Shown: positions 56,242-64,000 of the stretch, piece after piece | How the letters are laid out: every line of letters starts with the position of its first letter | Numbering within the stretch: position 1 is the first letter of the stretch | Assembly (NCBI RefSeq): GCF_002197815.1 | Contig: NZ_NIUB01000023.1 | Span: 16,557 to 80,556, forward strand | Reading direction: 5' to 3' | DNA length: 64,000 bases | From: Pseudomonas oleovorans subsp. oleovorans | GTDB taxonomy: Bacteria > Pseudomonadota > Gammaproteobacteria > Pseudomonadales > Pseudomonadaceae | The notes under the pieces: generated by a model | What the model saw: the letters and a program-made list of their open reading frames with translations, nothing else | The model's database searches: none | Told to the model about the DNA's origin: nothing | Position numbers and translations under genes: made by a program

Positions 56242-57615
56242 ATGAAACAGCGCGGCGCGATGAAGGAACACATCCTCCAGCGGCTCAAGTACGACCCCCA
56301 GAAAGGACGTCAGGATTACCTCGATCCGCCCATGCCGGGGCAGGGTACGTTCGGGGTGCGGGTCAACAAAACATGCATAAGTTTCATCTTGCTCTACAGC
56401 TTTCATGGCCATCCCCGGCGCCTGACACTGGGCAAATACCCTGAGCTATCGCTTGCTGAGGCGCGTGCCAAGGCCGCGCAGGCCGGTGAGCTGCTGAAGC
56501 AGGGTATCGATCCCGGGCAGAAGAAAATCGTCGAGTTGGTCGAGTACCGCACCAGTCCGACGTTCGAAGAGGCGGTTGTCAGCTACCTAGAGTGGGCCGA
56601 GAAGAACAAGAAATCGTGGCGTGAAGATGAGCGCATGCTGCGCACTGAGTTTGTTCCGCACCTCGGGCGCACCAAGATCGGTGATGTCACGCGCAAGCAG
56701 GTCGTGGCGCTGCTTGATCATAAGGCCAAGACCGCGCCGGTGCAGGCCAACCGTCTGCTGGCCGTGATCCGAAAGATGTTCAACTTCTGCGTCGAGCGCG
56801 AGATCCTTGCTGCGACACCCTTGGTGCAGATCAATAGGGTGGCCAAGGAAACGCCACGGGAGCGCAGCCTCAATCGTCACGAATTGGTGTGGTTTCTGCA
56901 CCAGTTGGCCGGTGCCTCGCTGACGACCAATACGCGGTTTTCCCTGTTGCTGAGTCTGATGCTGGCGCAGCGCTCGGGGCGTATCGTGGCTATGCGATGG
57001 GTCGATATCGACTTGGACGAGCAGATCTGGGATCGCAGTGGCAAGTTCGAGAAGAACAACAACCCGATTGCCATTCCGCTTTCGGACGATGTGCTGAGCA
57101 TTCTGAATTACCTGCGTGAGCGGCAGATTCAGAAAGTGATTTCGAATGACCTTGAACACTGGGCTAATAGTAAAACTCAACCTAAGCCTGGGCAGTATGT
57201 GTTTCCAGGGCGTTGGCCTGCTAAACCGCAGACGCAGCCCTCGCTCAACCGCGCCATGCGCCGCTTCTACGATGACTACGTGAAGGATTCAGGTCGGGTC
57301 GAAGAGGAGAGTCTGCTGCGCGTTGCCGATGGCTATCCGCGTCCAACCGTGCATGACTTGCGCCGCACGGCAACCACGCACATGTCCAAGCATGGCTTGG
57401 GCAAGGACGTGCGCAGTCGCATCCTCAACCATAAGGACCTGTCGGTGGATGCGATCTATGACCGGTACTCATACTTTGAAGAAAAGGCTGAGGCTCTCCA
57501 GGGGTGGCATGACTATCTGAAGGGGTTGCTGCAGAAGGAGTTTGGTGACGTGGATTGGGTAGGGTTCTACGGGCGGCGCATGGAGGCCTCTGCACCAGAT
57601 GATGAGGGGGAATAA
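56242..57615 (+). CDS. int: Tyrosine integrase (P4-type, DUF4102 arm domain)
   Basis: This 457-aa recombinase has an N-terminal arm-binding domain (about 15-95: LTLGKYPELSLAEARAKAA), a SAM-like core-binding domain (about 105-190) and a catalytic domain. Catalytic residues seen are R at about 243 (RSGRIVAMRW), HxxR at about 371-374 (HDLRR), a late HKDLS, and the nucleophile Y near 406 (AIYDRY). ATG 56242 follows AGGAGCGGG. Its position next to the tRNA-Thr fragment identifies it as the element's integrase. It looks intact. Confidence 0.93.
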   Translation: MKQRGAMKEHILQRLKYDPQKGRQDYLDPPMPGQGTFGVRVNKTCISFILLYSFHGHPRRLTLGKYPELSLAEARAKAAQAGELLKQGIDPGQKKIVELVEYRTSPTFEEAVVSYLEWAEKNKKSWREDERMLRTEFVPHLGRTKIGDVTRKQVVALLDHKAKTAPVQANRLLAVIRKMFNFCVEREILAATPLVQINRVAKETPRERSLNRHELVWFLHQLAGASLTTNTRFSLLLSLMLAQRSGRIVAMRWVDIDLDEQIWDRSGKFEKNNNPIAIPLSDDVLSILNYLRERQIQKVISNDLEHWANSKTQPKPGQYVFPGRWPAKPQTQPSLNRAMRRFYDDYVKDSGRVEEESLLRVADGYPRPTVHDLRRTATTHMSKHGLGKDVRSRILNHKDLSVDAIYDRYSYFEEKAEALQGWHDYLKGLLQKEFGDVDWVGFYGRRMEASAPDDEGE

Positions 57616-58091
57616 AGCTATGTCCTGAGCAGCCTCGCTGCTGCGGGCGATCAGGGGTCGTTGATCAATCATTAGCCCGAGCCGCCTCCCTCCCCTGATT
57701 CCAGGCTGGTGGCGTGGGGGAGGGCGGTATTGCCAGCGTAATCTGTCTCACTGGTGCGTAGGATTTTCAGTCCTACTGTCTACACATTTAATTTCTCCAG
57801 CTTCATGATCGTAGTCGGTGTGGCCGACCTACAGGCAAGGTCAGCTACGAGCTGAGATCATAAGCTGTGGTAGTCGACTATGGCCGGCATCCAGTCTGAT
57901 GCGGCAGGCTCAAAGCATCCAGTAGCGGGCATTGGCTCTATCTCCGATGCAACCCGGTGCAGAAAAGGGCGCGGCTAGGAAGTGGCCATTTGCCATGAAT
58001 CTGGATAGTCTCGTACCCGTACTATGGCTAAGGATAATGTTGTAGTGGCTTGTTGCCATATTGCCCGGTGGTATGGGCTGAGGAGAGGGAA
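57616..58091. other. 476-bp gap after the integrase
   Basis: I see no gene. A CCGCCTCCCTCCCC...GGGGGAGGGCGG inverted repeat near 57681-57727 could terminate int transcription. AT content rises towards the next locus. Confidence 0.5.
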
Positions 58092-58418
58092 TTGAGGATA
58101 ACGAATCCGCCCCAGGCAAGGGACCTGATGGCGACCGCACGAAGTTTTGGTAACTACGACCTAGCGGCAGCTCTCGCGGACTTAATCGACAATAGCATCA
58201 AGGCCAAGGCCTCTCGGGTGGATATCTCGTTCGAGCCCGAGGAGAGTGATGTTGTCGTAAGGATCCGTGACGACGGGACTGGCATGGACTTGGAGACGCT
58301 AAAGATCGCCATGCGCCCCGCCAGTGCCAATCCACAGGATGAGCGGGAGCCCGACGATCTTGGAAGATTTGGCTGGGGACTGCTCGGTACTGGCCAAGGT
58401 CTTCGCCGCATTTGGTAA
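58092..58418 (+). pseudogene. Truncated HSP90/GyrB-like ATPase (HATPase) of a defence locus
   Basis: TTG 58092 after GGAGAGGG opens a GHKL ATPase N terminus. It has ALADLIDNSIKAKAS (N-box), IRDDGTGMD (G1 box) and the start of the lid and G2 region ending DLGRFGWGL. Homology stops at about 58380; 12 out-of-frame residues follow to the stop. Full proteins of this type run to several hundred residues. The break coincides with the start of AIPR-type sequence in another frame, so an internal deletion is the simplest explanation. Confidence 0.75.
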
Positions 58419-59763
58419 TCGCCTACTCGAGCAGAACGTCAGGACGTACCTGCAGGCAAAGACCGGTGTCAACAAAGGCATTCTGCGCACCATCGCGGAA
58501 GAGCCCGGGATGTTCTTTGCGTACAACAATGGCGTAACGGCTACGGCGTCCTCCGTACAGACGCGAAGGCTCCCCAGCGGTGCATTGGCTATTTCCCACA
58601 TCAAGGATTTCCAAGTTGTAAACGGAGGGCAAACCACTGCGTCTCTGCTCTATGCTCGCGATGGTTTGGGCAGGAACCTTGATCATGTTTACGTTCAGGT
58701 CAAGCTGTCCGTAGTGGAGGAGGATCGGTTAGCCGATGTGGTTCCCCGAATCTCCGAATACGCCAACACACAAAACAAGGTTTCGCTGGCTGATCTTGCC
58801 TCTAACAGTCCGGTACAGATCCGAATTGAACGCTTCTCCAAAGAGGTGTCCGTTCCCCAGAAAGCGGGCGAGCTTCACAGCAGCAAATGGTTCTATGAAC
58901 GTGCTAGAGGCCAGTACAAGAATCTCTTCTCGTACAAGACGCCGTCTGAGCGCAAGAAGCTTGAGTTGATGTATCCCAAGACACGTCTCGTGACAAAGAC
59001 CGACCTTGCGAAGTACGAGCTTTCCTTCGATGGGCGCCCCCAACATGTCAGTGAGGGCGCCCAGAAATGCTTCAACCGCTACACGACATCGGTGCTCGCG
59101 AAGCTCGGAGATGGATCCTCGCTCAGTGAAACCTGGTTCCGTCGGGCCATGGCTAAAGCATTGCTCTTCATTGACCTTGATGAAGCCGTGCAGAACTCGT
59201 CGTGGTACCAAGCAGACCGAGGCTATAAAGCTCAAATTGTCACGTACACGATTGCAGCCTGCGCTGACGGGTTCCGAGCAAAGGCCCAGCAGTTGGATCT
59301 GGATAGGATATGGCGAGAGCAGAGTGTTCCCTCAGCACTGCTTGGATGGATGCTAGAGCAGGCCCGTCTGGTGGCAGACATTCTGAGATCCCCGCCGGAC
59401 AATGTCAGGAACATCTCAGAGTTCGCCAAGCGGGATTTCTGCTGGGAGCAGTATGTGAGGGGCAAGGTTGGCGTACCAAGCGAAACCGCCGCCCAGTTTG
59501 GTGTTTCGATCGAGGAATACTGTGACGAAGCACGACAGGGAAGCCGCGAAGGAGCCATGAATCTCGAGGTTGACTTCGATGTTGCCCTGTTTGGCTTGGT
59601 GCCCCGCGCGAACGACATCATCACCCAGGCGCAGAAGAATGGGATTGCATCACCCAAGAACATTAGTGCCTTGACCAAGATTGCTTCCGGCCGTCTGAAC
59701 CTGTCCAAAGGAGAAAAGACAGCTTTGAAGTACCTGTTGGAACGATTGGAGATCGAATGCTGA
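58381..59763 (+). pseudogene. AIPR-family (abortive infection phage resistance) protein, N-terminally truncated
   Basis: About 460 residues of an AIPR protein are present: FGNRLLEQNVRTYLQAKTGV, ISHIKDFQVVNGGQTTASLL, RISEYANTQNKVSLADLASN and a long C-terminal part. It lacks the usual N-terminal region. Frame upstream of about 58381 belongs to the HATPase gene. A GTG at 58324 could start translation in this frame, so a shortened product is possible. AIPR proteins are linked to phage defence, often in operons with a HATPase, a Z1-type helicase and a PD-(D/E)XK nuclease. Confidence 0.8.
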
Positions 59764-59837
59764 GCAGAGACTGGCTCAGGTCATCGCGAGGTGCTCGCTG
59801 GGGCTGGCTGGTCGGAGAGGTTGGGCCAGGCCAGTGA
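59757..59837 (+). pseudogene. Possible 5' fragment of a following defence gene
   Basis: ATG 59757 overlaps the AIPR stop (ATGCTGA) and runs 26 codons (MLSRDWLRSSRGARWGWLVG...) to a stop. The coupling-type overlap suggests a former next gene, now cut off. The product is not recognisable. Confidence 0.3.
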
Positions 59838-60006
59838 ATGGTAAAGCGGCGAAATCTTATGATTTACGCCGCTTGGTCATTTCAGTTCGTCGCTGAGCGC
59901 TCTGTCAGGCTCAACACTTTCTTGACGTCGCGAGCTGCGAGATCTGAATCGCCCCTAGTTTCGTAGACACCTCCAAGCCTCATAATGAGGCCCATCAGGA
60001 GGTGCC

Positions 60007-60285
60007 ATGAGCAACCAGCGTTACCCCGAAGAATTCAAGATCGAAGCGGTCAAGCACATCACTGAGCGCGGCTTGCGTGTTGCCGATGTGGCAGAGCGTC
60101 TAGGTGTGTCCGCGCATAGCCTGTACGCCTGGGTAAAGCGCTACAGCAAGCCCCAAGTACAGCGGCAGCAGGTAGATGATCAGCAAGCCGAACTGCGTCG
60201 TTTGCGCGCTGAACTCAAGCGAGTGACCGAAGAGCGAGACATCCTAAAAAAGGCCGCCGCGTACTTTGCCAAGGAGTCCGGCTGA
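60007..60285 (+). CDS. IS3-family transposase OrfA
   Basis: This 92-aa protein has an HTH_Tnp_1 helix-turn-helix ([39 protein letters not shown]) and a C-terminal leucine-rich coil ([20 protein letters not shown]). The A-AAA-AAG heptamer at 60246-60252 is in the right phase for the -1 frameshift that yields OrfAB in IS3 elements. Confidence 0.92.
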   Translation: MSNQRYPEEFKIEAVKHITERGLRVADVAERLGVSAHSLYAWVKRYSKPQVQRQQVDDQQAELRRLRAELKRVTEERDILKKAAAYFAKESG

Positions 60286-60771
60286 AGTACGCCGTTATCA
60301 GCAAGCTGTCGGTGGAGTACCCGGTGCGGCGCCTCTGCCAGACCCTCCAGGTACATCCCAGCGGTTACTACGCCTGGCTGGCCGAGCCGAAATCTGCACG
60401 CGCCAAGGAGGATCAGCGTCTGCTCGGATTGATCAAGCATGCCTGGTTGGAAAGCGGCGGGGTCTACGGCTACCGCAAGATCCACGACGACCTGCGTGAG
60501 CTGGGCGAGTCTTGTGGTCGGCACCGCGTGGCTCGCCTGATGCGGGGAGAGGGACTGCGCTCGCAGACCGGTTATCGTCGGCGCCTCGGGTACTATGGTG
60601 GCAAGCCGACTGTGGCCTCGCCCAACCGTCTGGAGCGGAAGTTCAACGTCAGTGAACCGAACAAGGTCTGGGTCACCGACATCACTTACATCCGCACCTA
60701 TGAGGGTTGGTTGTACTTGGTGGTGGTACTGGATCTGTTTTCGCGCCAAGTGATTGGCTGGTCGATGAAGC
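60252..60771 (+). pseudogene. IS3-family transposase OrfB, C-terminally truncated
   Basis: Read in the -1 frame from the slippery site, this gives HTH_21 and rve sequence: [33 protein letters not shown] (first catalytic Asp) and [13 protein letters not shown]. It then breaks at about 60771, before the second Asp and the Glu of the DDE triad, so it is inactive. Confidence 0.88.
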
Positions 60772-61770
60772 CACCCGCGCCTTCTTCCACTCGGCGTAGA
60801 CGTAGGGTTGCACCGGCAAGGGGCGCAGCGCCAGACGATCCAGAGCCTCGAAGGCCGAGTGCCGGGAGCCCGGCAGCTTGCGAAACGGGCGGCGATTGAG
60901 CCGCTCCAGCAACACGGAGATGGCGCTGTTGAGTTCATCCAAGGAGAAGAACTGACGGTTGCGCAGGGCCGCGAGGATCCAGCGCTCGACCACCTGCACG
61001 CCGACTTCGGCCTTGGCCTTGTCGCGCGGCTTACGCGCCCGCGCCGGCACCACCGCCACTCCGTAGTGCTCGGCAAGGTCGCGGTAGCTGGGGTTGATGT
61101 CCGGCTCGTAACGATGGGCCTTGCTTACCGCGCTGCGCAGGTTGTCCGGCACCACGATCTCCGGCACGCCGCCGAGGAAGGCGAAGCAACGGGTATGCGA
61201 GCCTAGCCAGTCCGGCAGCTGCTGCGACCAGGTGGCTTCGGCGAAGGTGTAGCTGGACGCGCCAAGCACCGCGACGAACACCTGCGCCCGGCGGATCTCG
61301 CCGCTGTGGCGGTCGATAACCGGCACCGTCTGCCCGGCGTAGTCGACGAACAACTTCTCGCCGACGCGATGCTCCTGGCGCATCACCACGTCCAGCTTGC
61401 CCTGCCAGGCCCGGTAGTGCTCGCAGAACCAGCTGTACTGAAAACCCTGCGGCTGGTTCAGGCGGTACTCCTGCCAGAGCAGCGCCAGGGTCACGCCGGG
61501 GCGACGCAGCTCGGCATGCACCCAAGACCAATCAGGCAGCGGTCGTTGTTCGGAGGGTACCGCCGGCGGTGGCGGGAACAGCTGCTGCTCCAGTTCGGAA
61601 TCGGACAACGAACAGGGCCAGGCTAGACCGCTGGCGGCAAAGCGGTTGAGGTAATCGCCGACGGTGACACGACCGACCTGCACACTGACTGCAATCTGGC
61701 GAGCCGATAGCCCGACCTCGAACTTGAGACGAAGTACTTCGCGAATCTTACGCATGGATAAACGCTCCAC
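60771..61770 (-). pseudogene. istA: IS21-family transposase IstA, C-terminally truncated
   Basis: About 333 residues of IstA are present: an N-terminal helix-turn-helix (LRLKFEVGLSARQIAVSVQV), the catalytic-core LFVDYAGQTVPVID (first Asp), VFVAVLGASSYTFAEATWSQ, VPDNLRSAVSKA (second Asp), and KPRDKAKAEVGVQVVERW. It breaks after AEWKKARV at about 60771 against the IS3 OrfB fragment. No istB is present. The translated frame runs on to 60682 as junk. Confidence 0.88.
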
Positions 61771-61841
61771 GACGACCTCTCTGCTTCGAAAAAGAGGTCG
61801 ATGGTAGTGAAGAAATCCTGCGTTACTGCCTGCCCGGTTGA

Positions 61842-61931
61842 GTGGCCGGATGGCCGTGGAATCAGTGGCCGGATCACCGTGGAATCGGTGGTCAGATGCT
61901 TATGGAATGGGTGGCCAGATGACCGTGGAAT
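61842..61931 (-). repeat. Four 21-bp repeats at exact 23-bp period (IS21 terminal array)
   Basis: GTGGCCGGAT(G/C)(G/A)CCGTGGAAT-type units start at 61842, 61865, 61888 and 61911. The third copy is the most diverged. Multiple direct repeats at the ends are typical IstA binding sites in IS21 elements. Confidence 0.8.
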
Positions 61932-61936
61932 CCGCA

Positions 61937-62682
61937 CTATACCTAGTGAGAGGCTATGAACCAGCTGTTCCTTTGGACTTCGATTCTGCGGCCCGACGGA
62001 GCGTCCCGAATGAGTTGTCTCAAACCGGGAAGCGAATCTTGCGTTGTTTTCGGTAGCTGCTGCTCAGTTTTGAAGTCAGCGCGACTTCTAGCTCTTTCGC
62101 CGCCATATTCCCGGCCGCCTTTCCGCTCTGGTTCTACCCGATCACTCTCCTGCTGACTAGAGTGCTACTCCTAGGTTGGCAAATCGGGCTCGTTTGGATT
62201 TTCGGCACGTTGGCCTTTCGTGATGGCTACCTGCGTATCGGGCTATGAACGGTTGGGCCGGTGGGGCACTGGTGGCATTTGGGTTCCAGAAGATCTTCGC
62301 GCGCTGAGACGCCTGAGCAGTTCAAGGTCGTCGTGTAATCCTGACGCGTAACCTGCAGGCGACGTTGCGCAATCGAGAGCGAACCCAGTTCGCTCTCGAG
62401 ATCGCCGCCGAAACGGGGTTAGAGCACCGACCAATCCTTGATGATCGGCGCGTGATAGGCATCTACGGCGTAGCGTCTGCTCGCCAGTGGACGTTACGCC
62501 GTGCTCGATGACGGTAAGGGATTCAGCCTAATGCCGTGAACCCCATCATCGAACAACGACTCGGGCAGCAAATTGCAGTGACCCATGCGCCATGGCAGAG
62601 TGTTCTGGGAGATTAGTCGGTCGCAAGGCTGAGATGTAGAGTCGAAGCATACTGGTGAAAACCAAGTGAACCTCGTAGCCCT
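61937..62682. other. About 750 bp without a convincing gene
   Basis: An ATG-less hydrophobic frame lies at about 62060-62248 (FPLWFYPITLLLTRVLLLGW...) and could be a membrane-gene remnant. A GAGAGCGAAC...GTTCGCTCTC hairpin lies near 62377-62399. Composition is less GC-rich than the core genome. I see nothing else supportable. Confidence 0.45.
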
Positions 62683-62739
62683 CTAGATTGTCTCGAGTTT
62701 GTCCAAGTTATCGCGATGCAGATGGCCGGGCTCGAACAT
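62683..62739 (-). pseudogene. 18-codon ORF directly after arcC, probable truncated gene start
   Basis: ATG at 62739, with AAGGAGAG overlapping the arcC stop, begins MFEPGHLHRDNLDKLETI and then stops. The strong ribosome site and tight spacing look like a real gene start whose body was replaced at about 62700. I cannot name the parent gene. Confidence 0.35.
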
Positions 62740-62754
62740 GTTGGCATCTCTCCT

Positions 62755-63681
62755 TCAGCGATAGGCGATGGCGCTGTAATCCAGGCTGATCCGGGTACCG
62801 GATTTGCCCTGGACGATGGCCTCGATATTCTCCAGCGAGCCGATCACCGCCGTGCTGCCAGTGTTGCGGGCGAACTCGCAGGCGGCTTGCACCTTCGGCC
62901 CCATGGAACCGGCAGCAAAACCGAGTTTGTCCAGCTCGTCGGGGTGAGCTTCGGCGATGGATTTCTGCGTCGGCTTGCCCCAGTCGATATAGGTGGCGTC
63001 GACGTCGGTGGCGATTACCAGCAGGTCTGCGTTGAGCTGTTCGGCGAGCAGTGACGAGCACAGATCCTTGTCGATCACCGCCTCCACGCCATGCAATTTG
63101 TTGCCGTCGTACATGGTGGGAATACCGCCGCCACCGGCGCAGATCACCACGCTGCCTTTTTCCAGCAGCCATTTGATTGGGCGAATTTCGAAGATGCGTT
63201 GTGGCCGTGGGCTGGCCACGACGCGGCGGAACTTGTCGCCGTCCGGGGCGATGTTCCAGCCTTTCTCAGCGGCCAGGCGTTCGGCTTCTTCCTTGGCGTA
63301 GACCGGGCCGATAGGTTTGGTTGGTTTCCTGAACGCCGGATCGGCGCTGTCCACTTCGACCTGGGTGAGGATGGTGGCGAAGGGCACCTCGAACGGCAGC
63401 AGGTTGCCCAGCTCCTGCTCGATCATGTAGCCGATCATGCCTTCGGTTTCGGCGCCGAGTACATCTAGCGGGTAAGGGTTGGCAGCGTCGAAGGCATTGC
63501 CCTGCAGGGCTAGCAGGCCGACCTGCGGGCCGTTGCCGTGAGCGATCACCAGCTCGTTGCCCGGTGCCACCTTGGCGATTTGTTCGCAGGCGATACGCAC
63601 GTTTTCACGCTGGTTTTCTGCGGTCATGGCTTCGCCGCGGCGAAGCAGGGCGTTGCCGCCCAGGGCGATGACGAGTCGCAT
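62755..63681 (-). CDS. arcC: Carbamate kinase ArcC
   Basis: This 308-aa enzyme converts carbamoyl phosphate plus ADP to ATP and carbamate, the last step of the arginine deiminase pathway. It has [43 protein letters not shown] and [14 protein letters not shown], and it closely resembles P. aeruginosa ArcC. arcD, arcA and arcB are not visible in the window: upstream lie 275 bp with a compound palindrome and an opposite-strand ORF start. Confidence 0.95.
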   Translation of the reverse strand: MRLVIALGGNALLRRGEAMTAENQRENVRIACEQIAKVAPGNELVIAHGNGPQVGLLALQGNAFDAANPYPLDVLGAETEGMIGYMIEQELGNLLPFEVPFATILTQVEVDSADPAFRKPTKPIGPVYAKEEAERLAAEKGWNIAPDGDKFRRVVASPRPQRIFEIRPIKWLLEKGSVVICAGGGGIPTMYDGNKLHGVEAVIDKDLCSSLLAEQLNADLLVIATDVDATYIDWGKPTQKSIAEAHPDELDKLGFAAGSMGPKVQAACEFARNTGSTAVIGSLENIEAIVQGKSGTRISLDYSAIAYR

Positions 63682-63745
63682 GGTGTGGGTTCCTTTGTCT
63701 GTTGTTCGTAGGCAAGCAATCTGCCTGGTTCATGTTCGAACGGCT

Positions 63746-63851
63746 CCCTCTCCCATTCATGGGAGAGGGCTGGGGAGAGGGTGGTACAGGCGACTCGGAG
63801 TCGCCGGACAGACCCTCTCCCCCGGCCCCTCTCCCGCAAGCGGGAGAGGGG
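63746..63851. repeat. Second copy of the CCCTCTCCC/GGGAGAGGG compound palindrome
   Basis: Hairpins CCCTCTCCCATTCATGGGAGAGGG and CCCTCTCCCGCAAGCGGGAGAGGG are present, with a CGACTCGGAGTCG palindrome between them. The family is the same as at 28886-29004, and the two hairpin types are both conserved. Confidence 0.8.
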
Positions 63852-63956
63852 AGAAAAACTCATCTGGCTTTGCGTAATTACATGGACTCGCCCACGCCGA
63901 GGCGTCAATGCGCCACGGTGGCAGTCTAAGAAGCCAACGGCAGCGAGGGCGAGTCC

Positions 63957-64000
63957 ATGAAAAAGCATACAGCAACTAATCAATCCCAGGCCTTAAACGA
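63957..64000 (+). CDS. Possible gene start cut by the window edge
   Basis: ATG 63957, preceded by GAGGGCGAG, begins MKKHTATNQSQALN and remains open to the end of the window. Too little is visible to identify it. Confidence 0.3.
   Translation, partial: MKKHTATNQSQALN

Larger units (their letters stand above)
59945..60771 (+). mobile_element. IS3-family element, 3' part missing
   Basis: The left end, TGAATCGCCCCTAGTTTCGT, starts at 59945 and resembles IS3-family termini. OrfA and the first half of OrfB follow. The sequence breaks at about 60771 into an inverted IS21-type gene, so no right terminus remains. Confidence 0.75.
60771..61936 (-). mobile_element. IS21-family element, istA end only
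   Basis: Read leftwards from its tip at 61936 (TGCGGATTCCACGG), the element has terminal repeats, then istA. The istB half and the other end are lost. Confidence 0.78.
56029..62700. mobile_element. Decayed integrated element at tRNA-Thr
   Basis: The left boundary is the tRNA-Thr junction. It carries a tyrosine integrase, a deleted defence locus and IS remnants. The right boundary is uncertain. I place it near the truncated ORF after arcC, because no second tRNA-Thr fragment is visible up to 64000. The true right end may lie outside the window. Confidence 0.5.

Noticed and set aside
58324..58380. N-terminal 19 residues of the AIPR frame as genuine AIPR sequence
   Set aside because: This stretch codes the HATPase in another frame, so the AIPR-frame translation there is accidental.
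61842..61931. Four evenly spaced repeats that resemble a short CRISPR array
   Set aside because: The period is 23 bp with only 2 bp between units, so there are no spacers. The array sits at an IS21 end.
62057..62248. Hydrophobic open frame as a membrane protein gene
   Set aside because: It has no start codon or ribosome site and no recognisable family. At most it is a remnant.

Overview
The window is GC-rich and densely coded. Gene families and gene order point to a Pseudomonas, plausibly of the mendocina/oleovorans/pseudoalcaligenes type; the species is an inference. The right part follows two stretches of the P. aeruginosa PAO1 map as I remember it. One is sulfate permease-oscA-GGDEF/EAL protein-desA-diguanylate cyclase-oprE (around PA0280-PA0291). 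The other is rml genes-dctBD-dctPQM (around PA5161-PA5169), ending at a tRNA-Thr.

Layout. 1-4.2 kb: sulfate ABC transporter (cysA partial, cysW, cysT, sbp), oscA and a small hydrolase. 4.3-7.9 kb: an unusual sigma54-type AAA+ protein and modABC with a ModE-type operator. 8-12.8 kb: a methyltransferase, a small ORF split by a stop codon, an MFS exporter and chrA. 13-25 kb: an aromatic catabolic island. It has a dienelactone-hydrolase-like protein, an SDR, a StyA-type flavin monooxygenase with its flavin reductase, an outer-membrane channel and a PAS chemoreceptor. Convergent to these are antCBA (anthranilate 1,2-dioxygenase) and two AraC-type regulators. Together they predict indole -> anthranilate -> catechol. 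25-31 kb: lsfA-ssuEADCBF for sulfonate sulfur. 31-34 kb: a second sbp-cysT-cysW set without cysA. 34-45.7 kb: c-di-GMP proteins, desaturase, OprE porin, an orphan GspE-like ATPase, an Lrp regulator and small membrane proteins. 45.8-56 kb: TRAP dicarboxylate transporter dctPQM with dctBD, then dTDP-rhamnose genes rmlBACD.

56-62.7 kb: a decayed integrated element beside a tRNA-Thr 3' half. It has a tyrosine integrase with iterated upstream boxes, an internally deleted HATPase/AIPR defence locus, and IS3- and IS21-family remnants joined tail to tail. 62.7-64 kb: carbamate kinase arcC and repeats.

Theme: sulfur acquisition (two sulfate permease sets, ssu, oscA, lsfA) lies on both sides of an aromatic catabolic block. 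Relative to the remembered PAO1 order, roughly 31 kb sits between oscA and the GGDEF/EAL gene.
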